Shown here in pieces: positions 1-12,455 of a DNA stretch of 64,000 bases. The DNA is from Paulownia fortunei (Eukaryota; Streptophyta; Magnoliopsida; Lamiales; Paulowniaceae): the NCBI GenBank assembly GCA_019321725.1, contig CM033116.1, positions 8,884,841 to 8,948,840 on the forward strand, in the 5' to 3' direction. Position numbers and translations under genes: made by a program. Below the pieces are notes generated by a model, which saw nothing but the letters and a program-made list of their open reading frames with translations, was not told the DNA's origin and made no database searches. Numbering within the stretch: position 1 is the stretch's first letter; each line of letters opens with the position of its first letter.

Positions 1-87
1 ATTCTAAGAAACTCTCATGAAGATTGTGGGCAAAGACATTGAACATGGCATGCTATAATACTAATCGTGTTCACTTGAGACCAAGTA

Positions 88-1217
88 CAAAAATGACTCT
101 ATATGAATTATGGAAAGATAAGAAACCCAATTTTAGTCATTTTTATGTTTTTATGTTACATACTGAATGACCGAGAATACTTAGAGAAGTTTGATCCCAA
201 AAGTAACAAAGGAATTTTTCTTGGCTATCCAACAAATAGACGATTATATAGAATATATAACATGAGAACGTGCACTATTTTTGAATTTTTCAATATTGTA
301 ATTGATAATTTTTGTGACTTTGCACGATATTCACATATAAAGCAAATCGTCAATTTTTATAAAGAAACAGAAACTTACCAGCAAGAAAAAGTCAGTTCTA
401 GCGTTAGTATGACCAGATATTACATCATCTGAAATGACATCTACAGATGTTGCTCAGGGTGTTGCAACATCCTCGGAGTTTGAAGAAGAAAGCTTTGATA
501 TTTTTGAGAAAATTAGGAAGGAGCCATCAAGCAAAATTAAAAAGAATCACCTTGTTGGTCAGGTCATAGGTAGTATTTTAGAAGATATGAGAATAAGAGA
601 CAAGGAGAAGGTAAACTATAGAGACATGGTAAGATTTGTGTGTTACACTTCTCTTTTGAACCTATATATGTGAAAGAGACTATATTGGATAAGTTTTGGA
701 TAAATGGCTTGCAACAAGAGCTAGAATAATTTTTCAAAGTGATGTTTGGACCTTAATGCCTAGGTCTAAAGATGTGAATGTTATTTTCAAAAAAAAAATA
801 GATGAATTTGGTAACATAACTGGAAACAAAACTAAGTTAATGAGTCAATGTTATACTCAAGAGGAATGGGTGGTTGTTGATGAAAACTTTGCTCTTGTTG
901 TTATATTTGAGTCCATTAGATTTCTTTTGACCATTACATGTCACTTAGGTTGTTGTTGCTCTAAATTATCATAGATCAAATAAATGTTGGGGAATTACAG
1001 GATAGGGAAAGATATTCTAACTGTGTTTTGTGCTATAAATATCTAAGAATTCTGCCCAACATTCAAAGACAAAATGCATAGATTTCCGACACTAGTTTAT
1101 AATGGACTTAGTTGAGAGAAAGGTTGTGACCATTGATTATATTACAACTGAAAATCAATCAGCAGATATATTACAACTATTTGATGCATCAAAACAGTCC
1201 CTTGGAGTCTATGTGTT
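88..1217 (+). pseudogene. Copia pol remnants (integrase C-term, RT start, RNase H end)
   Basis: About 88-432 reads as the region just after the Copia integrase core, with YELWK and then CYILNDREYLEKFDPKS and KGIFLGY, joined by a frameshift near 150. At 434-673 the linker continues (PSSKIKKNHLVGQVIG and a VCYTS-like end). At 696-974 it reads as the reverse transcriptase start, with VWTLMPRSKDVNVI, then a degenerate form of the usual KARLVAQGYTQ segment, and ESIRFLL. Around 1077-1217 the RNase H tail appears (DLVERKVVTIDY, then an ADI-like motif). The reverse transcriptase core and most of RNase H are absent between 974 and about 1075, so this copy cannot be functional. Confidence 0.75.
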
Positions 1218-2224
1218 ATAAGAAGTGTTAACTGCAATGTTGCAATATCTCATACATGATGTGGTCAGTAGAAATGTTGCAACACCTAGATAAAATATTT
1301 TCATACATTAGTTAGAAATATTGGACTCCATGCATTTTTGTTTATGTCTCTTAGCCATCTTGCATTTAGGTTCATCTGCACTACTGCCATAGGTTGTTTC
1401 AAATTCAATGAACCTTCTTTGATTTTCACTAAAAATAGATGTACACTAGAATCATGAAAAACTTCCCAGAATGTATGCTTAAAAAGTTTGTTTTTGACAT
1501 GATTGAAGGCCTTTGACAAAAAAGCTACCTATCTATGAGAGTGGAGCTAGTCATACGTGGCTAAATAGTGTATTTTCTTTTATATGTGAAAAAATAAAAA
1601 CATGTAAAAAAGCTACCATTTGGAATATAGTGAAAGCTACTGACTGACTAAATCCATTATGTCTTTGTTTCACAAAAATATTTTGAAAATCTAGGATTAA
1701 GATTTACAATTCATAGAGTGCAGTGACTGGTATGGTCTTAGATTTTATAACATTGAGCAAGAAAATCTGTTCGTCAAACTTTTCATTTTATATGTTATGC
1801 TTGATTTTGTGATTTTTGATTTGGAATAAACACATCATAATTAGACATACTTTTAGGAACATTCCATATTTGAATTGAGGCAGTGATTGATGGCTGATTT
1901 GATTTGATTTTGTGATAAAATCTTGGATAATGATCAATTTCCCAACTAACTCCTTTATTCTAGGGAAGTAATATATGTGGTGTGAAAACTCAATGGAAAT
2001 CAGATCTTTTAGATGATTATCACTTGATTTACTTTCTCTTTGATATTTATCACTCTACTTTGGGTGAGAATTAGGGCTTTCAATCTCATGAGTTTTAAGT
2101 GCCACAACATCCTAATTTTTACTTATATCACCCTAATTCATTTTCTCTTTACTATCGCCTTTTACAAACTGCTCCACCATTGTTACATTTTGCCTTAAGA
2201 TTTTATTATAAATACTAAATCACA
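1218..2224 (+). other. Non-coding spacer between pol and envelope-like region
   Basis: AT-rich sequence with no reading frame that I recognise. A motif with GTTGCAACA at about 1276 resembles one seen at 461 and 3010, which fits one element spanning this stretch. Nothing else is supported. Confidence 0.4.
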
Positions 2225-4017
2225 ATGGTGAGGACAAGAAGTAAGACGCTAGCAAACATGGTGAAATAGATTCAAAGAGAAAGAAGAAGATTAAGAATGG
2301 AGGCAGGGAAAGAGTATCCATGTCGTACACATTTGCAAGTCATTCCTCTTAGTATATATTTATCACCGCTTCTTACTTTACCCACTCCACCACAGAGGGT
2401 AAATAATGCAGAAACACACGAAGCTGGGAAATTTTCTAATCAACAACATTCGCCTTTAGATCTTGGAGAAATAATTGGTGCTCAAGGTCTATCCATGGCA
2501 TCCAGTTCTGATACATTTGCTTCAACAAAAGAATTCCTTCACCACACCACAAATTCTAAGGTAAATCAAATGGATCGTGTTGACACATCTCGTGACAACA
2601 TTCCCACTATTGAGGAAGTTGCATCCCAAACCATCTATCCATCTGCACGATTGATTCCATATTTTTCTTGGGTTAAACCTACTGAAAAGATGGTATTTAA
2701 TTTTTCAAAGAAAAAAAAAGGCATAATCTAATTCTGTATCCGATGGTGAACAACAAATATTGAGAAAGTCAAGAAGACTCTTGTCAAAGAAAATGTGGTC
2801 CAGTTCTGAATCCAAAGAAGAAAAAGGGGCGTCTGGTTCAATTCCTAAATCTATGCTAGACCCAGTGAAAAACTTTCATCGGGGGACTCATATGAATCCA
2901 CTGAGAAATCTTCTACAGATCAAATAGAGTCAAACACTACATAAGTAATGCAAGAAAAGTCAAAGTCTAGTAGAAATGCTTCACAGGATATTGCAGAAGA
3001 TGTTGCAACATCTGGACAGAAGGAAAAATCTGAAGCAGAGAAAATAGAGATTTAAGCTCCATCAGATTTTGAACTTGAAGTAAAAAATGCTTACTCATCT
3101 ATCTTTTATTCTTTTGCAAATAAAAATTTATGGGCTAAAGTAATACAAAAGAAAATATATTCTGAAATGAGAATTATATGTGAGATCATCATAAATGGGA
3201 AATTATTGATATTTTGGAGAAAAGAGGCTTCTTAGGGTATGTTACTAAGGCAACCCCTTATGTGAGAGGGTTGATACAAGAATTATATTGCAATCTGCCT
3301 AAGAGGTCCAAAAATCCTATGTCAGCAAACTATGGTAAAGTTTGTGTTAGAAAATGAATCTACCATATAACTACTGATATAATAAATGACTTTTTGGGAT
3401 TACCTAGGGTGGCAAACAATGAATTGATAGAAGGAATGGATTAAATTATTGCTGCCTTGAGTGGGAATGTGGTCAAGAAGTGACCCACTAATAAGAAAAA
3501 ATTTAGGGCTAAAAACTTCACTGTCTTGTGTGTGTTGCTTCACAAAATTGTTATTTACAATTGGACACCTACAACCAACACTATTGTGGTTGTGAAAGAA
3601 CAAGCAATTCTGCTCTACTGCATTAGGATAAACTGGCATATGATATGAGAAAATTAATCTTCAAGATAAAGGGTTGCTGGGTGGATCTGACTCTTCTTAT
3701 GGTATATTTCATTTTCCTTCCTTGATTTATAGTGTTATAACATCTCAAGGTTTTGTTAAGAAGAGATCCAAGCTTTAGAGAGTCATCCAGGACAAGGTTT
3801 TGTTAAGAAAAGATCCAAGCTTTGGAGAGTCATCCAGGACCTATACGTGCCTCTTATAGGTTGTTTCAAGGAACTTATATCAATGATCTTCCTCAACCTT
3901 CTAAGGGAAAGGTACCCACTGCAAATATTGAATCAAATGTTCCACAAAATGTTACAACATCCTCTGTATTGTTGTTAAGGTTGAAAATTGAGTTGGTTGA
4001 GGCTCGTAAACAAATCT
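2225..4017 (+). pseudogene. Envelope-like / putative plant transposon protein remnant
   Basis: An ATG at 2225 opens MVRTRSKTLANMVK, followed by a stop and a frame change into the open stretch 2297-2731. Fragments in shifting frames continue through 3700. They include PYVRGLIQELYCNLP, ANYGKVCVR, a DFLGLPR-like piece and WTPTTNTIVV. These recall the family Pfam calls putative plant transposon protein (Transposase_32), which is found in the envelope-like region of Sireviruses. The role of that region in the living elements is not settled. This copy has many stops, a 47-bp tandem duplication near its end, and is cut by the Copia insertion at 4131. The assignment is from memory of motifs. Confidence 0.55.
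3746..3839 (+). repeat. 47-bp tandem duplication
   Basis: Two adjacent copies of 47 bp (3746-3792 and 3793-3839), each starting CAAGGTTTTGTTAAGAA, differ at about two positions. The duplication lies inside the envelope-like remnant and shifts its frame because 47 is not a multiple of three. Confidence 0.85.
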
Positions 4018-4130
4018 AATATTGGACTGAGAAATAAGCAGAAGTTCTCAGACTGATTTATGAGTAGAAGCCTTCAACATTTACTGATCCATATTTGGCC
4101 ATTTTTAGTAAAAAAAAGAGGAGAATCCAA

Positions 4131-4776
4131 TATTGGAATAAATGGGGTAAATTGAAAAAGTCTCCAATTTAATGAAAAGTTTTAAAGCTTGAAAAATTAT
4201 CTAATGGAAATAAATGATCATGAGGTTACATATGAAGAGTTGTGAATGTTCATTAATATTGATGGGACACGATGGATAGATGTATCTATTCATATATTAG
4301 AAGTGTATAATAAGGGTTGTGAACCTTCGTGAAGGGATGTAGTGTGAACCATTAGATTGCAATCATATATTAAGGGATACAATCCAATGGTTCAGATTGA
4401 TTCTAATTAAGAGACATGACCAATCATGATTAGGCACCTAGAAATCTATAAATAGACTCCCTCTCATTCCATTTTTTTTATACCAAATCAATTCAGATTC
4501 AATTGATTTCTCTATTTTCCCTTCTACTAAAATATTTTTTCATATTTTAGTATTCTTATTCTCAAAAGAGAAGTATACAATTGAGCTTTTGGTTCGTTCA
4601 ATAAAATTAGTATAGTCTTGTACTAATTTTAGAAAAAAAGTGTTGTATCTTAGGAGACAGACATCCAAGTTCCTATAGCAACGTATAGGGGACGAAATCT
4701 ATCTTAAGAAGATTAACTCCATGCTTACCTCACTTCAACTAAAATAGAATCTTCTTTCGACACAATACAACCAATA
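4131..4776 (+). repeat. 5' LTR of the Copia element at 4131
   Basis: The 646-bp LTR begins TATTGGAATAAATG (normally TGTTGG, as in its partner at 9069) and ends ACCAATA. It aligns along its length with 9069-9337 plus 15535-15900. A CTATAAATAGA box at about 4447 is a likely promoter TATA element, followed by a pyrimidine-rich stretch. Confidence 0.85.
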
Positions 4777-4796
4777 ATCTTAAGACAGATTTTTGG

Positions 4797-5603
4797 ATGG
4801 CTATTACTAAAGTGCCAATTGATGTAAGAAATGGAGTAGCTGCAAGCTCATATCCGGTGATCTTGTCTCCAACTTCCTAGCATAAGAAATCGGAGAAATT
4901 TACCAGAGTTGATTTCAAGAGATGGCCACAAAAGATGTTGTTCTATCTCACCACCATGAACTTTGCAAGGTTCTTGATGGAAGATGCCCCAACTATTTCG
5001 GAGGAAGAAAGAAATCTCCAAAAATGAGTTGCCCTTGATGTATAGAGTCACAAGGACTTCTTATGCAAGAATTACGTACTCAATGGACTAGACAACACAT
5101 TATATAATATGTACTATTCAGTCAAAACAATAAAAGAGGTATGGAATTCTCTTGACAAGAAGTACAAGACGAAAGATGCCGGCACAAAAAGATTTATCAT
5201 TGGAAAATTCCTTGACTTCAAAATGATTGATACCAAAACTGTTATCAGCCAGATACAAGAGATGCAGGTCATCCTAGTTTTGAGAAGTTACATCCATTAT
5301 GGAAAGATTTCAAGAACTATCTCAAGCATAAACATAAAGAGATGACAATGAAGGATATGATTATTTGTCTTCGAATTGAGGAAGACAACAGGGTTGCAAA
5401 AAATAAAGTTTCTACTAACTGGATGAAGGCCAAAGCCACCATGATAGAGGACTCCAAAGCCAAGAAGGGCAAGAAGATGAAGCATCCTGACTCGTCCAAG
5501 GACAAGGATGCAAAGCGGTTCAAGGGCAATCAGAACCGCAACTATGGTAAGCTGAACCACAAGATGAATGATTGTCAAATTTCGAAGAAGGGCAATCAGA
5601 GCT
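4797..5603 (+). pseudogene. Copia gag remnant
   Basis: The ATG at 4797 opens MAITKVPIDVRNGVAASS. Further on, FKRWPQKMLFYLTT and ARFLMEDAP are typical of the Copia gag (UBN2-type) domain. After a frame change, 5109 onward reads YYSVKTIKEVWNSLDKKYK. The nucleocapsid zinc knuckle near 5538-5575 keeps YGKLNHKMNDC but has lost two cysteines of the CCHC pattern, so nucleic-acid binding is doubtful. Gag would form the virus-like particle. Stops near 4880 and 5070 and at least two frameshifts break it. Confidence 0.75.
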
Positions 5604-6290
5604 AGGCTAACGTGACCAAAGATAAGACAATACTAGTAGACACATCAGACCTAATGCTTTCAGCTATTATATTTGAAGCCAACTTGGTGAATACCCGAGA
5701 GAATGGTGGGTTGACACAGGAGCTACACACCATATTTGCTCAAAGAATGAGGTATTCTCCACATACATTCTGATCAATAGAAGGAAGCTATTTATTGGCA
5801 ACTCATCAACTTCCAACCTAGTCAGACTGGGCAAAGTGGTACTGAAGATGGCATCAGGCAAGGAGCTGACCCTAGTTGATGTATTACATGTTCTAGATAT
5901 CTGAAAGAATTTGGTATCTACTTCATTACTTGTTAAAAGTGGGTTTAGACTAGTATTTGAATCCAACAAATTTGTATTGACCAAAAATAGTTAATTTGTA
6001 GGAAAGGGATATGTGTAGTCATGGGCTATTTAAGATGAATGTAATGTCTGTACCAAAACTTTTGAAAGCAGCAATAAGTTTATCTTCTTTTTACTTGCTT
6101 GAGTCTTCTTTATTATGGCACTGTAGATTAGGTTATGTTAATCGAGTTTTCTCTAAGAAAGCTGGCAGGTTTAGGCCTTATACAAACTTGATACAGATTA
6201 AGAACACAAATGTAAAATTTATGTTGAAGCTAAGTTTGCTAAGAAACCTTTTAGTTCGATTGAAAGAAGTAACAAACCTCTAATCTTGAT
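5604..6290 (+). pseudogene. Copia protease and GAG-pre-integrase remnant
   Basis: The aspartic protease core WWVDTGATHHIC is intact around 5708-5745, including the catalytic DTG triplet. Further on come LVDVLHV and, after a stop, KNLVSTSLLVKSG. The GAG-pre-integrase segment ends with LWHCRLGYVN near 6115-6145, normally LWHxRLGH. In the living element the protease would cut the Gag-Pol polyprotein. Stops at about 5901 and 5991 interrupt the frame. Confidence 0.75.
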
Positions 6291-7199
6291 ACATAATGAT
6301 ATATATGATCTAAATTTAGTTCAAAGCTGAGGTTGTAAAAAATATTTTATTACCTTCATTGATGATCACACTAGATATTGTTATGTATATTTACTAAATA
6401 GTAAAATTGAGGCTTTGGACGCTTTCGTCACTTATAAAAATAAAGTTGAAAATCAACTTGATGGAAGATTAAGGTACTAAGATCCGACAGAGATGGAGAA
6501 TATGATTTGTCATCTTTTGGTGAGTTATGTGCTAAGTTTGGAATTATTCACCAAACTACAGCTCTATATACGCCTCAATAGAATGGAATTGCTGAGAGAA
6601 AGAATAGAACTTTTAAGGATATGGTTAATGTTATGCTTATTAGTTATGGATTACCTCAAAACTTTGTGGGGGGGAAGCTGTTCTTGCAGCTAACTTATAT
6701 TTTAAATAGAATTCCTCACAAAAAAACCAAATTAATACCTTATGAAATGTGGAAAGGTAGAATGTCTTCCTACACATACTTGAAAGTGTGGGGGTGTTTA
6801 GCTAAAATAGCTATATCACCTCTTAAAAAAGGTAAAATTAGGTCATAAAATTATTGATTGCACTTTTGTAGGATATGCAATGAACAGTAGTGCATACAGA
6901 TTTTTGGTATATAAATCTGATATAAGTGACATTCATGTGAATACAATCATTAAATCCAGAGATGTTGAATTCTTTGAAAATGTATTCCCCTCTAAAGGAG
7001 ATATTCAAAAGAATACTCAAAAGAGAACACATGAAGATGCGTTTAAGAATGACATAGAATCTGAACCTAGAAGAAGTAAGAGAGCTAAAATAGCTAAATC
7101 TTTTGGTCCAGATTTTATAAAATATATGATTGAGAATGAACTTCAAACCTTAAATGAGGCTATAGCTAGTTCAGAAGCTTCATTTAGAAGAAAGTTGTA
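6291..7199 (+). pseudogene. Copia integrase remnant
   Basis: The catalytic core is recognisable in shifting frames: TFIDDHTRYCYVYLL near 6355, RSDRDGEY near 6484, and TPQ-stop-NGIAERKNRT near 6570-6613, in which the glutamine before NG has become a stop. PYEMWKGR follows near 6740, and the C-terminal linker continues in open frame at 6880-7197, ending in the basic PRRSKRAK region typical of Copia. All three acidic catalytic positions can be seen, but stops and frameshifts make it a pseudogene. Confidence 0.75.
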
Positions 7200-8475
7200 A
7201 ATAGTGAAATAGAATTCATTCTAGGTAATAATACTTGGCAATTGGTTGATATCCTTCGGGAGCTAAACTAATTAAATGCAAATGAATTTTTAAGAAAAAG
7301 TTAAAGACAGATGGTTCAATTGACAAATACAAGGTTAGACTTGTTGCTAAGGGATATCGTCAAAATGAAGTTGTTGACTATTTTGACACTTATTCACTGA
7401 TAACAAGGATTACATCAATTCAGATCTTAATAGCCATAACATCCTTGTATTATTTACACATACATCCAATGGATGTAAAAACTGCATTTTTAAATTATAA
7501 TCTAGATGAAATTTTTTTACATAGAGCAACCTGATGGCTTCAAAATTAAAGGATAAGAGCGCAAAGTATGTACACTTGTCAAATCTCTTTATGAGTTGAT
7601 AAATGTTTTCTACTCTAAGAAATTTAGAGAAGCACATGTACTTATATATTTTTATGTAGATGACATGCTCATATTAGGAACTAATATAGAAGTCATCAAT
7701 AAGACAAAAAAATGCTCACTAATAACTTTGACATTAAATATATGGGTGAAGTTGATGTGATCTTGGGAATGAAGATCTCTATAACACCTAATGGGATATC
7801 TTTATCTCAATCACATTATGTTGATAAAGTGGTTGAGAGATTTAAGTCTCATGGTATTAAAAAGAAAAATAATCTATTTCTACAGCATATTATTCTTCAC
7901 AAGAATACTAGAAATGGAAAACAACAGTTAGAATATTCTCAAATCATTGAAAGCCTAATGTACTTAATGAATTGTACGAGGTTAGACATAGCTTATGTTG
8001 TAAGTAAGCTAAGTAGATTTACAAGTAACCCAAGTAATGACCATTGGAGTGCATTACTTAGAGTATTGGGATACTTAAAAAGAACCAAGGAGTATGCATT
8101 ACACTATGGAAGATATTATTCAGTTATTGAAGGATATAGTGATGCGAATTGGATTTCAGACACTGATGAATACAAATCAACTAGTGGTTATGTATTTACT
8201 CTTGGTAGTGGTGTTATATCATGAAAATCTTCTAAACAGACATGTATAACTCATTCCACTATGGAATTCGAGTTTATAGTTTTAGATAAAGCTGGAGAAG
8301 AAGTGGAATAGTTAAGATATTTTGTAGAAAATGTTCCAATATGGCCAAAACTGGTGCCAGCAATAGGCATTCATTGCGATAGACAAGCAGCTATAGCTAG
8401 GGCACAAAATATTGTATATAACGGTAAGTCATGACATATTCGTCGAAGATATAATATTATTAGATAGTTGCTCTT
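7200..8475 (+). pseudogene. Copia reverse transcriptase and RNase H remnant
   Basis: The reverse transcriptase carries DKYKVRLVAKGYRQNE near 7325, MDVKTAFLNYNLDE near 7470, and the catalytic box YVDDMLI near 7656. The open stretch 7712-8221 (170 codons) covers the thumb and connection and leads into RNase H, including YSDANW with its first catalytic aspartate near 8140 and STSGYVF. After a stop at 8222 RNase H continues to about 8475, where the expected tail is missing. Stops and frameshifts at 7268, 7510 and 7600 break the front half. Confidence 0.8.
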
Positions 8476-9068
8476 TAAACCCTAAAGAATGAATGAGTCA
8501 TCTTAATGGAAACCTAACCTAGCGACTGGAGATCCCATGAACTAGGTTCAATAGGAAAACTAAGTTATGAATGACTCGATTGGAAGTACTTAGGAATTTA
8601 ATTCCTTCATATTTCTAGGATGCTAATAAGTGCTACCTACAAAATGGTTAAGGATAAACATTACTTTTAATGATGCCTATATCTTGTAAAGTACAAGTGG
8701 AGTATAGTAGGATACTCTTTATAGGACATCACCTATATGAGTGTGAACATGGTCGATTCTATAAGAATTTTGATAGGTGAATTCTCTAAAACACTTGCAG
8801 AACCCAAGAGAGTTCATAGACAAAATAATGAACATAATAGAGAATCAAACTCAATATGAGAGTTAGTATGTAGAGTTTATTGATTAGGCTTGCAATAACG
8901 ACTGACAGTTCAAAACTTAGAGTTCACTGATTAGCCAAGTGAGTCTGATAAGCTTTTACTAGGAAAGGTTTAAAGCGAAAGCTACCTATCTCAATGCACT
9001 ATCTTTCAAACAGTATTCTTCTTTATCCTCCTAGTTTTGTGTCGACTTCTTCCATTCATGTGGGGGAT
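8476..9068 (+). other. 3' untranslated region and polypurine tract of the Copia element
   Basis: A non-coding stretch with the segment around 8515-8580 (GATCCCATGAACTAGGTTCA) that I recall from related plant Copia elements. The polypurine tract GTGGGGGAT at 9060-9068 sits directly before the 3' LTR start at 9069. Confidence 0.6.
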
Positions 9069-9337
9069 TGTTGGAATAAATGAGGTGAATTGGAAAAGTT
9101 TTCGATTTAATAAAAAGTTTTGAAGCTTGAAAAAGTGTCTAATGAAAATAAATGATCACAAGGTTACATATGAAAAGTTGTGATTGTTTATTAACATTGA
9201 CGGGGTATGATGAATAGACACATCTATTCATATGTTAGAGGTGCATAGTAAGGGTTGTGAACCTTCATGAATGGATGCAGTGTGAACCATTAGATTGCAA
9301 CCATATCTTAAGGGATGCAATCCAATGGTTTAGATTG
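9069..9337 (+). repeat. 3' LTR of the Copia element, first part
   Basis: Starts TGTTGGAATAAATG directly after a purine tract and matches 4131 onward. It stops at the target-site copy GATTG (9333-9337), where the nested Gypsy derivative begins. Confidence 0.85.
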
Positions 9338-10982
9338 TATTGTGAAAATTCGTGAACTCAAGTGCACGTTATCGTATACAAGTAATAAAGTAAGGAATAA
9401 ATTAACGTTCCCACAAGAATTGTTGAATTATTAAGTACCAAAATTTTGTTAACTCTAATTTTATTTGAATAAATGAAAGTGAGTGTTTATGTTTATGATT
9501 ACAAACTAAATTTAACTAGCCTAAACAAATAATCAAAATCAACTAATGATCAAATTCAATAACTTAAAAAACCTAGGGTTATGATTTCACCATAATTAAT
9601 TCGGATTGAGTAATTTATCTCATCAATTTCAATTTATTCTCAAGTGATAGTCGAGAATCCCTAAATTATCCACTAGTTTCTCCTAAGGTCTAATTAAATA
9701 TTATTAATTGTTAACCCACTATATTCCTATATGAATTACAACAATCAATAATTCATTAGGTTTTATGGATCTCAAACAAGACTACACAAACTATGTAAGT
9801 ATATTCTTATTTGACATACAATTTATGATTTTCTACACATAGAACTTGATACATATATCACCTCCCGAGTCAATATGATTATCAAATCATTCAATTAGTG
9901 GCCAAGTAATTGAAAGCATTAAGAACAATGTAGAAAACTCAACTTGAAAATAAACCAAGAATTGAATTTATACAAATATTCAAAACATCAAAATTAGATT
10001 ACATCATAACCCTAGAAAAATAAATTAGTTCATGATGAAAATAAAATAAAAAATAACAACATTCATACACATAATGAAAGAAAGAAAGAGGACAACGAAA
10101 TGAAACTAAAAAGAGGATGAATTTCTTCTCTTGTTGATGTCTTCTTCACTAATCATGGAAGAATTCTTCTCTTCTTCATCTCTTATTCTCATCTCCTTCT
10201 TGTTTCTTGGTTTGTTTTTACTCTTCTCCTCTTTTTCTCTCTCTCAAAATCCGAAATGGAGGCTCTTGGAATCTTAAAAATCAGATGGAGATGCCCCAAA
10301 GAGGGAAAAATGATAGTTTTGCCCTTAGTTGCCTGCTCGGCAGCGCCTAGGCGCTGCCCATTCTATCCAAGGCAGTGCTTGAGCGCCTAGGTGCTACAGG
10401 GCAGCACCTAGGTGTTGCACTTGCTGTCCAAAATTTGTGTCTACAGCGCCTATAGCCTATTTCAACCGATTTTTCACCACTTTCAAGGCCAAACTGGCTT
10501 TTGGTGTTTTCATATGAATTATATCACTATGTCTTAGATTTCTATATCTTCATGAAACAACTCAATATGACATTTATGGAGGGAGTTATACCTAAAATAC
10601 CAAGATGTGTCATACCAGAAATTTTCAGTCAAGTGCATACTATTTAACTCGATATTTCTCATTGAAATAGAAAGAAATGGATTTTATTGTAAGATAAAAG
10701 TTATAGATCTATCTCTTGGCTTTCTAATGGTTTAAGAAAAAAGTTAAAATGATATTGTAGCAAAATATTATGATTGAAATACGAACAATACCCTCAATAG
10801 CACCAAAAAGTGGATTATTCTAAATTTTAACCAAGTTTTATGTTTCTTTCCATTTTCTTCTCATTTTGCTATTACCTGCAATATTTCAAACTAAATGCAT
10901 AAAAATTAACATAAATACTCAAAAACTAATCAAAAAGTTAAGCAAATGGTACTCAATTAATGGGTATAAAATTCACTCATCA
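9338..10982 (-). repeat. LTR of the LARD-like element (3' LTR on minus strand)
   Basis: This 1645-bp repeat pairs with 13907-15529. On the minus strand it starts TGATGAGTGAATTTTATACC and ends with TTCACAATA. It contains a GC-rich cluster near 10330-10450 with a perfect 20-bp palindrome at 10339-10358. Confidence 0.9.
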
Positions 10983-10997
10983 AATACCCCCAAACAT
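10983..10997 (-). promoter_or_regulatory. Polypurine tract of the LARD-like element
   Basis: On the minus strand GTTTGGGGGTATT abuts the LTR start TGATGAG. The same tract and LTR start are seen in the Gypsy element at 26601-26621. In this class the tract primes plus-strand DNA synthesis. Confidence 0.75.
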
Positions 10998-12455
10998 AAC
11001 ATTTTGCTAGTCCTTGAGTAAAAGAAAGAAATAAAATAAGTAAAATAACAAGTGATGATCACAACCAACTAACTAAATGGGGCTCAAAAATTGTTGTGAG
11101 TTTATAACTCAAAGAAATCTCAAAATATTATCAAAATGCATGATTTCAACTCAAGTGTCAAATTCACCATCTTTAAATCCTTTGAGTGTGTGTGTAGCCT
11201 CTTGCACTTAACTTTTTACTACTCGGATTGGTTTATGCAAACTCACAACAAAATTATTGATCTCTTATTTATGTTTTTTTTTTAATTCCATAGGCTTGCT
11301 TTTCATGTCACTCTCCACTAATGTAGACTAACACAACATCAAGCATCAATAAGACTTTGAAAGCTTGTAACGTGTGGCTAAGGTAATGGTAGGATAAAAG
11401 ACAATATAGTGGCTCAAATTACTCATAGCATATAACTATTCTAGAACCTAGTTAATGAGCACCACCAAATCTTCGCCTTACACCTTCACCAACCTTTTTT
11501 TTTTTTGTCACATCACTTTATTCATTAAACTCCCTTTTTTTCACACATTTTTTTGATGTGCTACACTCCAAAACTTATTTGTTTTTATGAACAATGGGTG
11601 TTGCACTCTTTTCTCATATTTATTTACTCTTTTCTTTTCGGGAGTTTTCGCCATCTCTCTTTTGTCATTTTATTTTTCAAACAACTTTCAATGCTCAAAA
11701 TGATATTACTAGAATAGCAATGAGTTGAGTATGGGTAATATGTAAGATAAAAAAAAATTAATTCATTGGTTGAGGTTGATTTGTAGGGTAACAAAGAAAA
11801 TGGCTCAATAAGCTCAACATGGGACACTAGGGATTATGCATCATAAATAGGGTGGCTTAAAAGGTTCAAATGGTCCAAAAATAGCCTAAATCACTTCTCT
11901 AATGTTATGTAGCCTAGGATTTCATCTCGAGTGACAATCAAACAAGTTATAGAATTATATGAGATCGCAAAAAAAAGGTATCGAGTTCACATAAGCTTTT
12001 TCTAAGCATGCAGAAAATCCAAATATTTAAGGCTATGTGCTCAATATGTTAAAGGATTACAAGAAATATGAAAATTGCCACAAGAGTCAAGCACATACAT
12101 AAGCACAACATTCATCAATTTTCAAAAGCTATAAACAAACAAAATCAAATGAAACACATACATCCACCCCCAAACTTAGAACTAACATTGTCCTCAATGT
12201 TAAATAAAGAAAGATAAGGTATAGAAGACTTCCATGAATGGTGTTAGTTCTCATCAACTTGATCATCATCCTCTTCTAGAATAGTGATGGATGTGCATTC
12301 ATTAGTTGGTGACATATAACTCCTTGTTTTACAAATACTTCCCCAAACTTGAGTTGGATCCTGAAATGAAAAACAAACAAAAAAAATCATCAGACTAAAA
12401 TAACAAAATTAATATTAAACAACTAAATAATAAAAATAAAAGAAAATTTAAAACA
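10998..12455 (-). other. Non-coding 3' interior of the LARD-like element
   Basis: No coding sequence is visible. On the minus strand a GAGGACAATG motif is followed by a second purine tract AAGTTTGGGGGTGG (about 12165-12205). The same pairing occurs in the Gypsy element near 25350-25390. Confidence 0.6.

Larger units (their letters stand above)
1..4130 (+). mobile_element. Decayed Sirevirus-like Copia element (left end outside window)
   Basis: Pol remnants in Copia order (integrase C-terminus, reverse transcriptase start, RNase H end) occupy 88-1217, and an envelope-like region follows on the same strand at 2225-4017. A second reading region downstream of pol is the layout known for the Sirevirus lineage of plant Copia elements. 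The reading frames contain many stops and shifts, and most of the reverse transcriptase is missing. A younger Copia element is inserted at 4130, so the 3' end lies elsewhere or is lost. I could not identify either LTR. The lineage call is inferred from layout and from remembered protein motifs. Confidence 0.6.
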
